Shown: piece after piece, positions 1 to 5,783 of the stretch
Position numbering within the stretch: the first letter of the stretch is position 1
How the letters are laid out: each line of letters starts with the position of its first letter
Assembly (NCBI GenBank): GCA_013820975.1
Contig: JACDHQ010000039.1
Location: 1 to 9,518, forward strand
DNA length: 9,518 nucleotides
Direction of reading: 5' to 3'
Origin: Gemmatimonadaceae bacterium
Lineage (GTDB): Bacteria > Gemmatimonadota > Gemmatimonadetes > Gemmatimonadales > Gemmatimonadaceae
Notes under the pieces: model-generated
Databases searched by the model: none
Told to the model about the DNA's origin: nothing
Seen by the model: the letters and a program-made list of their open reading frames with translations, nothing else
Program-made: the position numbers and the translations under genes

Positions 1-93
1 CGGGTGCAGCAGCAGCGCGATGATCGCCCCCGACTCGCGCACGAACTCGTGGAGCGGCCGCTCGACCCACGGCTCGACGACGGCGGTCGTCAT
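1..93 (-). CDS. N-terminal 31 codons of a further gene, possibly another roadblock protein (cut by window edge)
   Basis: The frame opens at ATG 93 within an ATGA overlap with the previous stop and runs off the left edge. GAAGG lies five bases upstream. The visible protein begins MTTAVVEPWVERPLHEFVRE and continues SGAIIALLLHP. The helix followed by a hydrophobic strand resembles the start of a roadblock/LC7 domain (compare RQRGVVAALVA in the preceding gene). Thirty-one residues are too few to be sure, so this assignment is tentative. That it is a real gene is well supported by the overlap and ribosome binding site. Confidence 0.65.
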   Translation of the reverse strand, partial: MTTAVVEPWVERPLHEFVRESGAIIALLLHP

Positions 94-440
94 GCAAGCC
101 CTTCGAGGGCGCGAAGGAGCTCCACCCGGATGAGTCCCACGTTCGCATCGCTCGTCGCGACCGCGACGAGCACCACGTCATCGCGCCCGACGGCGCAGAC
201 ACGTCCCATCTCCGCCTCGAGCTGCAGGAACCCCACGTCGCCAAGCCCTGCCGCGTGTGCCGACATCCGTGCCTTGCGGTAGAGCGACGCGGCAAGCGCC
301 GCGACGCGATCGCCCCGCTGTCCCACGTGCACCCGCGAATCGATCACGATGCCATCACGCTCGTCGGCAACGAGGGCGGCGACGACCCCGCGCTGGCGCG
401 TGAGCGCGTCGAGCATCGTCGCGAAGGGAGACTGGGTCAT
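90..440 (-). CDS. Roadblock/LC7-domain protein (MglB-like)
   Basis: A 116-residue single-domain protein. It begins with an amphipathic helix (FATMLDALTRQRGVVAALVA), then a strand pair around DERDGIVIDSRVHVG. A long helix follows (DRVAALAASLYRKARMSA), then LGDVGFLQLEAEMGRVCAVG and DDVVLVAVATSDANVGLIRV, and a final helix. This order is typical of roadblock/LC7 proteins, which as homo- or heterodimers regulate Ras-like GTPases or form scaffold platforms. The start is ATG 440, supported by GGAGG seven bases upstream. It shares ATGA with the previous gene and its stop shares ATGA with the next start, so all three are translationally coupled. No catalytic function is expected. Whether it acts as a GTPase-activating protein like MglB or only as a scaffold cannot be told. 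Confidence 0.8.
   Translation of the reverse strand: MTQSPFATMLDALTRQRGVVAALVADERDGIVIDSRVHVGQRGDRVAALAASLYRKARMSAHAAGLGDVGFLQLEAEMGRVCAVGRDDVVLVAVATSDANVGLIRVELLRALEGLA
98..110 (-). other. Short perfect inverted repeat over a ribosome binding site
   Basis: The 13 bases read GCCCT-CGA-AGGGC on the minus strand, a five-base perfect stem with a three-base loop. The 3' arm contains the GAAGG/AGGG ribosome binding site of the gene starting at 93. In RNA it could mask that site until ribosomes finishing the upstream gene open it. A stem this short is easily found by chance in such GC-rich sequence. Confidence 0.3.
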
Positions 441-1276
441 GCGCCCCCCTCCATCCAGGCGCGGGCGTGGGCTGCGCACCGATCGAGCAGCCGGCGCGTC
501 AGGCCGAGCGGCGTCGCGCGCCCCGCGGCCAGCACGAGCAATCCGTCATCGGCCGTCGGTGCCATCGCGACCATCGCCGCCTCGGCCTCGAAGGTGATCG
601 AGCGCCAGGCCCCGATGCCGAGGTGCCGCGTCGCCCGCGTCGCCTCGTCGCTCACGCCGCTGAGCTGAGCGCCGACGTCCTGCGCGATGTCGCGGCCGTC
701 CCACGTATGGTAGGCGCCGGCGAGCACGAGGCCGTCGCGATCGAGCAGCAGCGCGGTCTGGTCGTCGTCGGTGAGCACGGCGGTGAACAGGAAGCGCGGG
801 TCCTCCGCCGCGGCCGCTGGCATGCGCATCGCCGGCATCGCGATCGTCGGCGGCTCGGCAACCGCCGGTGTGTCGGCGATTGCCTGCCGCACCATCGCCA
901 GTGCACCCGCGATGCGCTCGTCCGCCGGTGCGCCGGCCTGCGCCTCCTGCAGGTAGCGCTCCGCCTCCGGGAGCCGGCCCTCGCGGAAGCAGATGAACCC
1001 CATGCCCTTGGCGGCGTCGGGGTGCCCCGGTGCCAGTCGCCGCACCATGTCCCACTCGTCGAACGCCTTTTCCGGTTCGCCTTCGTCGGCGTAGATGCGC
1101 GCAAGCAGGTCGTGCGCGTCAGGAAGGTGCGGGTGCCGCTCGAGCCCGCGCACCACGATCCGGCGCGCCTGGTCGAGCCGCCCCTCGCGCCGCAGCACCT
1201 CGCCGAGCGGAAGGAAGGCGAGGCTCGCCGGGTCGCGGGCGAGCTCGTCGCTCAGCGAGTGGACGTCGTCACCCAC
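437..1276 (-). CDS. TPR protein fused to a C-terminal roadblock/LC7 domain
   Basis: 279 residues. Residues about 17-130 are TPR helices (PLGEVLRREGRLDQARRIVV, LLARIYADEGEPEKAFDEWD, GMGFICFREGRLPEAERYLQ). A Pro/Ala/Met-rich linker (about 135-158) follows, then a domain at about 162-275 that fits the roadblock/LC7 fold: LFTAVLTDDDQTALLLDRDG, then LVLAGAYHTWDG, helix-rich middle, SITFEAEAAMVAMAP and DDGLLVLAAGRATPLGLTRR. Roadblock domains such as MglB dimerise and regulate Ras-like GTPases. The start is taken as GTG 1276, overlapping the previous stop by eight bases with GAGG nine bases upstream. Sequence upstream of it in this frame is only the DUF4388 gene read out of frame. The stop overlaps the next ATG as ATGA. 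The TPR call is firm; the roadblock call rests on pattern and on the neighbouring roadblock gene. Confidence 0.8.
   Translation of the reverse strand: MGDDVHSLSDELARDPASLAFLPLGEVLRREGRLDQARRIVVRGLERHPHLPDAHDLLARIYADEGEPEKAFDEWDMVRRLAPGHPDAAKGMGFICFREGRLPEAERYLQEAQAGAPADERIAGALAMVRQAIADTPAVAEPPTIAMPAMRMPAAAAEDPRFLFTAVLTDDDQTALLLDRDGLVLAGAYHTWDGRDIAQDVGAQLSGVSDEATRATRHLGIGAWRSITFEAEAAMVAMAPTADDGLLVLAAGRATPLGLTRRLLDRCAAHARAWMEGGA
448..452 (-). promoter_or_regulatory. Ribosome binding site of the roadblock gene
   Basis: GGAGG on the minus strand, seven bases upstream of ATG 440 and inside the last codons of the TPR-roadblock gene. It selects the ATGA-junction start over any start further upstream. 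Confidence 0.7.
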
Positions 1277-2417
1277 GGAGGACGGCCTCGCTGATGTCGT
1301 GGAACCGGCGCAGCGACTGTTCCGCTTCGTCCACCTGCCCGAGGTCGGACGCGTCGGGCACGCTGCGGCGATAGTGATCCCACCCGGCGTACGCCGTGGC
1401 GAGGTCACCCTCACGCGCCGCCGCGAACGCGAGGTCCCGGTGCACCTCGGGGGTGATCGGATCCGCCTGCATCGTCCGGCGCAGCTCGTCGAGGGCCTCC
1501 GCATTGCGTCCCAGGCGGCTGAGCACGCGCGCGACGAGCAGGCGTGCCTCCGTGCGGTCCCCCTCGGCATTCCGCGCCGCGAGTGCAGATGCGAGCGCGC
1601 TGTCGAGCTGGCCGGCAGCGAGCGATGCCCGCGCCTGCAGGAGGTGCTCGTCGGCCGCCGCCGCCGCCCGCACCGCACCCGACCGGCGACGCTCGGCGGT
1701 GTTGAGCTCCACGACGCCGGTCGACGCGAGGCCGTACACCGTGCGGGCGATGTCGAACTCGGCGCGGCCCACCGCCTGCGCAATAGCGCGCAGGTCGCGG
1801 GTCCCATCGATGTTCGCCAGCACCTCCCATTCGTAGGGGAGGAGGTCGAGCTGCGCCTGTTCGTCGCCGCTCACGGCGGCGAGCGTCGGGACGACCGCGA
1901 GGCTCGGGATGCGGTCCGCGATCCGCGACCACTCGTCGATCCGACGGGCACCCTCCATGAGCAGCGATTCGGTCGAGACGCGGATGTCGATCTGGGGTGC
2001 CGGCTCGCCTGGCGGGCGGTCCTCGAACGAGAAGAATCCTTCCTGCCACGACATGAGCTCGAAGACGACGCTCTCGATCTGCAGGCGCTGCTGCCGCTCG
2101 AGCTCGCGCCGCGAGATGGCGCCGAGCCGGACCAGCTCCGCCCCGACGTTTCCGGCGCCGTTCCCGGCCGCGACGGCGTGCCGTGCCTGCGCCAGCTGCG
2201 CCGCCGTCACCCGGTCGCTCTGCACGAGCAGCTCCTCGACCTTCGCCGGGTTGCTGCGGACGACCGCCTGCACGACCCGGCCAGCCTCGAAGCGGACGAC
2301 GCCCTCGTCGCCGCGGAGGTCCGAGGTCACGCGAAGGGTCCCGGTCTTCCGGCTCAGGTCGAGCAGCTGGAAGACGTCGTGGATGCCGAGCTCGCGGAGC
2401 GGTCCCTCGATCGCCAT
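1269..2417 (-). CDS. DUF4388 (PatA-N-like) protein with winged-helix-like segment and C-terminal TPRs
   Basis: 382 residues. The N-terminus, MAIEGPLRELGIHDVFQLLD followed by LSRKTGTLRV, is the hallmark of DUF4388, related to the PatA N-terminal domain of signalling proteins. It is followed by FEAGRVVQAVV and by paired helical segments that include VGAELVRLGAISRRELE and SWQEGFFSFE. The domain ends near residue 165 in LLMEGARRIDEW. Residues about 193-240 (LPYEWEVLANIDGTRDLRAI onward to GVVEL) resemble a winged helix of the kind often found after DUF4388. Residues about 255-350 form TPR helices. The ATG 2417 start has a strong GGGAGG site four bases upstream and overlaps the previous stop by one base, so translation is coupled. 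The biochemical role of DUF4388 is not settled; the context points to cytoplasmic chemosensory or motility signalling. DNA binding by the winged-helix-like part is possible but unsupported. Confidence 0.87.
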   Translation of the reverse strand: MAIEGPLRELGIHDVFQLLDLSRKTGTLRVTSDLRGDEGVVRFEAGRVVQAVVRSNPAKVEELLVQSDRVTAAQLAQARHAVAAGNGAGNVGAELVRLGAISRRELERQQRLQIESVVFELMSWQEGFFSFEDRPPGEPAPQIDIRVSTESLLMEGARRIDEWSRIADRIPSLAVVPTLAAVSGDEQAQLDLLPYEWEVLANIDGTRDLRAIAQAVGRAEFDIARTVYGLASTGVVELNTAERRRSGAVRAAAAADEHLLQARASLAAGQLDSALASALAARNAEGDRTEARLLVARVLSRLGRNAEALDELRRTMQADPITPEVHRDLAFAAAREGDLATAYAGWDHYRRSVPDASDLGQVDEAEQSLRRFHDISEAVLRG

Positions 2418-5122
2418 TACGCCTCCCGCCGGCGGCCGAGAATCGCGCGCAGGTCCTGCGCGGTGCGCGCGTCGCGCTTCGCCATCCGTGCGTACTCCCC
2501 GGCCGGATCGAGCGTGACGACCCGTTCCCACCGGGTGAGCGCCGCCGCATAGTCGCGCTGGTCGGCGAACCAGCGGCCCTCGTGATAGAGCGCCGCCGCA
2601 TGGTCGGGATTGAACCGCAGCACGCGGGCGAACGCGGTTGCGGCGTCCCGCCGCTGGCCGAGCTGCAGCAGCGTCTCGCCAAGTGCGACGAGCGCCTCGA
2701 GGTGGTACGGGTCGCGCACGAGCAGCTCGACGAGCAGCGACAGGGCGTCGGCTGGTCGGTAGGTACGGCGGCGAAGCACCGCGAGCTCGAGCGACGCCTC
2801 GGCATACGTGGGCACCGTGTCGAGCGCCGCCAGCAGCTCGTGCTCCGCATCCTTCAGCATGCCCTTCTGCGACAGCAGCCGCGCGAGGCGCACGCGGACG
2901 ATCGCCAGGTCGGAGTCGAGGGCGAGCGCATGCCGGTACGACCCGATCGCGCCCTCGAAGTCGCCGAGCGACTCCGCGATCTCCGCGATCTTGTGGTGGA
3001 CGTCCGGACGCATCGGCGCCACGCGGCGGGCGACGTCGAGCGCGTTCAGCGCCGCCGCCGGGTCGCCGGTCTCTGCCCGCGCGGTCGCCACCAGCATCAG
3101 GCGATCGATATCCTCAGGCGCCGCGGCGAGCGCGGCTTCGGCCAGCGGTCGCGCCTCGCTGGCGCGGTTGAGGCGCAGCAGCGAGGCCGCCTCCCCGAGC
3201 TGGGCCGTCGCATTGTCCGGCGCGAGCGTGCGGGCCTCGCGGAACCGCTCGAGCGCCTCGCCGTACAGCCCCTGCCGGGCGAACACGTTGCCGAGCAGCG
3301 CCAGTCCGTCGTCCTGCGGGGCCCCGCGCTGGAGCGCGCGCGACACCTCGGCGGCGGCGCGGTCGAGCAGTCCCTTCGCCAGGTAGTCCCGCGCGATCGC
3401 GAATGGCCGCGCTTCCGCCACCGGCGCCTCGGTCGGTGCCGGCGCGATCGGCTTGAGCTCCTCGAACAGCGTCTCGAGGCGTGCACTGTCGAAGCTGAAC
3501 TCCGCGATGTCGGAGTCGACTCGCGTCTCGCCGTCGAGCTCGGGCCGGATCGACATGTCCGGGTCCTCGTACTCGAGGTCGATGGCGAGCTCGAACTTCT
3601 GCTTCACATAGTACGGATCGAGCTCGAGCGCACGCTTCGTCTCGCGCAGCGCCCCCTCGAAGTCGCCGAGGTTCGACAGCGTGAAGCTCAGGTTGTAGTG
3701 CGCCTCGGCGTAGGCGGGGCGGGCATCAATCGCGCGCGAGAACGCGTTCCTGGCGTCGTCGAACTTCTTCATGTCCGACAGCACGAGGCCGATGCCGTTC
3801 CACGCCACCGGGTTCTCCGGCTCGACGGCGAGGACCTGCCGGTACGCCTCGAGGGCATGCTGCGTGTGCTTCGCGACCACCAGCAGCAGGGCGAGGTTGA
3901 GCCGTGCCTTGACGAAGGCCGGCCGCGTCTCGAGCGCCAGGCGCAGCGCATCGACGGCTGCGTCGTGGCGGCCCAGGTGATAGTGCGCGACGCCGAGGTT
4001 GTTGTGCGCGAGGGCGTAGCCGCGCTCCTCCGCGGTGGCGCGCTGGTAGCTCTCGGCGGCCTCCTCGACGCGCCCCGCCTGGTGGAGCGCGATGCCGCGC
4101 TCATTCCAGAGCTTCGGGCTGTCGGTGCGTTCGGCGAGCAGGCGGTCGTAGAGCTCGACGGCGGCCACCGGGTCGCGGCGCAGCAGGTGCACCTCGGCCA
4201 TCGCCTGCAGCACGAGTTCGCGATCCTCGCCCCGGTCGAGGGCGATGCGATACTCGCGCTGCGCCTCGGTGTAATAGCCCTTCTGGCGGAAGGCGAGGCC
4301 GAGGTTGTAGTGCGCCAGCTGCTCCTCGCGGACGACTTCCATCTGCCGCGACTTCCGTTCCTGCCGCTGCGCGACCAGCGCCTCGTAGCGCTCGGGCCGG
4401 TACTGGTCGAGTGACAGGTTGGCCTGCGCGCGCGACAGCGAGGGGTTGAGCGCCATCGCGCGCTTGGCCACGGCGCGCGCGTCCTCGTGCCGGCCCATGT
4501 CACCGAGGACGAACCCCATCAGGTACAGCGCATCCGCATTGTCGGGGCCGAGGGCCGCGGCCCGCTCGAGCCGCGCGAGCGCCTCGTCGTTCAGTCCGCG
4601 GTTGTAGAGGATCTCGCCCAGGTAGAGGTTGACGACCGCGCTGTCGGGGTCGAGCTCCACCGCGCGCTCCAGGTAGCGCTGCGCCTCCTGGTACTGCCCG
4701 CCCGACTTCTCGGCGAGCGCCATCTGGATGAGCGCTGCGACGTCGGCCGGGTGATACTCGAGCAGCGCGGTGAACTCGGTGACGGCGGCGTCATTCTGCC
4801 CGAGCAGGGCGTAGGTGCGCCCGAGCTCCCATCGCGCGTCACGATCGTCGGGGCGGGCGCGCACGCGCTCCCGCAGCTCGGCCACGCGCTGGTCGTAGAA
4901 CCCGGTGTTGAAGTACGCGATCTCGAGGTTCCGCTGCGCCACCTGCATCTTCGGGTCGAGTTCCAGCGCCTTCATGAAGGCGCCGACGGCCTCCGGGTAC
5001 AACGCCTTGTTGTAGTACAGCACCCCCAGGTTGTTGTGCGCCCCCGCGTCCGACGGGTCGATCCGTCGGGTGAATGATCGCAGCGCATCGCGCTCGCGCT
5101 CGGAGGTGAGGGTGCCGGCCAT
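2417..5122 (-). CDS. Large tetratricopeptide-repeat (TPR) scaffold protein, 901 residues
   Basis: The protein is built almost wholly of TPR helices. Block one spans about residues 27-516 and includes repeats such as AHNNLGVLYYNKALYPEAVG and LAHNNLGVAHYHLGRHDAAV. It is interrupted near 228-265 by a charged segment (YRPERYEALVAQRQERKSRQ). A non-TPR acidic and Pro/Ala-rich linker (about 517-575) follows, then block two (about 576-880). There is no signal peptide or membrane segment, so it should be cytoplasmic. TPR superhelices bind partner proteins; no catalytic motif is visible. The start is ATG 5122 because residues upstream of it are only the cheC sequence read in another frame. The 16-base gap to cheC contains no recognisable Shine-Dalgarno. 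The stop overlaps the next gene's ATG as TAATG. Its place between cheC and the DUF4388/roadblock genes suggests a scaffold for the signalling complex, which is inference. The specific partner is unknown. Confidence 0.88.
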   Translation of the reverse strand: MAGTLTSERERDALRSFTRRIDPSDAGAHNNLGVLYYNKALYPEAVGAFMKALELDPKMQVAQRNLEIAYFNTGFYDQRVAELRERVRARPDDRDARWELGRTYALLGQNDAAVTEFTALLEYHPADVAALIQMALAEKSGGQYQEAQRYLERAVELDPDSAVVNLYLGEILYNRGLNDEALARLERAAALGPDNADALYLMGFVLGDMGRHEDARAVAKRAMALNPSLSRAQANLSLDQYRPERYEALVAQRQERKSRQMEVVREEQLAHYNLGLAFRQKGYYTEAQREYRIALDRGEDRELVLQAMAEVHLLRRDPVAAVELYDRLLAERTDSPKLWNERGIALHQAGRVEEAAESYQRATAEERGYALAHNNLGVAHYHLGRHDAAVDALRLALETRPAFVKARLNLALLLVVAKHTQHALEAYRQVLAVEPENPVAWNGIGLVLSDMKKFDDARNAFSRAIDARPAYAEAHYNLSFTLSNLGDFEGALRETKRALELDPYYVKQKFELAIDLEYEDPDMSIRPELDGETRVDSDIAEFSFDSARLETLFEELKPIAPAPTEAPVAEARPFAIARDYLAKGLLDRAAAEVSRALQRGAPQDDGLALLGNVFARQGLYGEALERFREARTLAPDNATAQLGEAASLLRLNRASEARPLAEAALAAAPEDIDRLMLVATARAETGDPAAALNALDVARRVAPMRPDVHHKIAEIAESLGDFEGAIGSYRHALALDSDLAIVRVRLARLLSQKGMLKDAEHELLAALDTVPTYAEASLELAVLRRRTYRPADALSLLVELLVRDPYHLEALVALGETLLQLGQRRDAATAFARVLRFNPDHAAALYHEGRWFADQRDYAAALTRWERVVTLDPAGEYARMAKRDARTAQDLRAILGRRREA
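2422..2427 (-). promoter_or_regulatory. Ribosome binding site of the DUF4388 gene
   Basis: GGGAGG on the minus strand, four bases before ATG 2417 and within the last codons of the large TPR gene. It fixes the start at the TAATG junction and rules out a longer N-terminus. Confidence 0.75.
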
Positions 5123-5138
5123 GGGGTGGAGTGCGGGA

Positions 5139-5759
5139 TCAGGCGACGCGCACGGCGCGGAGGATCGCCTGCAGCGACTGCGGATCCGGGAGCAGCAGGA
5201 ACAGGCCGCGCAGGCGCTCCCCCGACTCATCCATCAGGAACTCGCTCTCGACGCAGACGACGAAGCTCGGGTCGGGATTGAACTGCAGGTACGCCGTCGT
5301 CAGCACCGCACTCGACATGTCGATCGCGAGGCTCGGGGGTGAGGGGAGCAGCATCATGCCCATGAACTCGCTGAGCGCATTCATGTAGGCGGCGCTCAGG
5401 ATGTTGCCGCACTCCTTCACGGCCGATTGCTCCAGCTCGTTGAGGTCGGCCTCCATGTTGATCGGCCGGCGGAGCATGAGCTCCGCCAGGCGCTTGGCCG
5501 TCTGGTTGGGGAAGATGAGCAGCGTGCGCCCGGTCAGGTCGCCGAGCATGTGCATCAGCACCGCGGCGATCGGCTCCTCGGGCTCCGCGAGCTGGCGCGG
5601 GATGTCCTCGAGCGGCGTCACCGTCACGCGCGGCACGGTGATCATGATGCGGCCGCCGATCATCTGCGAGAGCGCCGTCGCGGCGTGTCCGGCGCCGATG
5701 TTCGCCACTTCCCGCAGCGCGTCGAGCTGGAGGTCGGACAACTGTCGAATGTCTTCCAT
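5139..5759 (-). CDS. cheC: CheC CheY-phosphate phosphatase
   Basis: This 206-residue protein removes phosphate from CheY-P. CheC-family proteins carry two copies of an E-x-x-N catalytic motif followed about 23 residues later by a proline, and both copies are intact here. Site one is E17/N20 (LREVANIGAGHAATALSQ) with P43; site two is E116/N119 (AVKECGNILSAAYMNAL) with P142. Two intact sites argue for an active phosphatase rather than a degenerate adaptor. There is no FliN/SpoA-like C-terminal domain, so it is CheC rather than FliY, and it is not CheX, which has a single site. The ATG is preceded by GGAG with seven-base spacing. It lies directly downstream of cheA. The usual activator partner CheD is not in this window. 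Confidence 0.94.
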   Translation of the reverse strand: MEDIRQLSDLQLDALREVANIGAGHAATALSQMIGGRIMITVPRVTVTPLEDIPRQLAEPEEPIAAVLMHMLGDLTGRTLLIFPNQTAKRLAELMLRRPINMEADLNELEQSAVKECGNILSAAYMNALSEFMGMMLLPSPPSLAIDMSSAVLTTAYLQFNPDPSFVVCVESEFLMDESGERLRGLFLLLPDPQSLQAILRAVRVA

Positions 5760-5766
5760 GAAATGG

Positions 5767-5770
5767 CTCC
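5767..5770 (-). promoter_or_regulatory. Ribosome binding site of cheC
   Basis: The minus-strand GGAG (within GGCGGAG) is seven bases upstream of the cheC ATG, in the 24-base cheA-cheC gap. It supports the chosen start. Confidence 0.6.
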
Positions 5771-5783
5771 GCCGTGAGGCGCG

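Noticed and set aside
1277..1807. Possible long N-terminal extension of the TPR-roadblock protein
   Set aside because: It is Arg/Ser/Thr-rich shadow sequence of the DUF4388 gene. TPR helices begin only after GTG 1276.
1095..2552. Plus-strand open frame of about 485 codons opposite the DUF4388 gene
   Set aside because: It has the same kind of antisense shadow composition and overlaps two real minus-strand genes.
1411..2850. Minus-strand open frame of about 479 codons overlapping the TPR and DUF4388 genes
   Set aside because: It is an out-of-frame reading of two well-supported genes. Its translation is Arg/Pro/Gly-rich and shows no domain.
2183..4414. Long plus-strand open frame (about 743 codons) opposite the large TPR gene
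   Set aside because: It lies antisense to a protein with clear TPR repeats. Its translation is rich in Arg/Val/Leu with no recognisable domain, as expected from the complementary frame of a high-GC gene.
5123..5230. Possible 36-residue N-terminal extension of the large TPR protein
   Set aside because: Its Cys/Ser/Arg-rich sequence is the cheC 3' end read out of frame. It is not a signal peptide despite the cysteines.
5139..5759. FliY or CheX instead of CheC
   Set aside because: There is no SpoA/FliN domain (against FliY), and two E-x-x-N sites are present where CheX has one.
5760..5783. Terminator or promoter between cheA and cheC
   Set aside because: The gap is 24 bases and contains only a ribosome binding site; there is no hairpin with a T-run and no promoter-like boxes.
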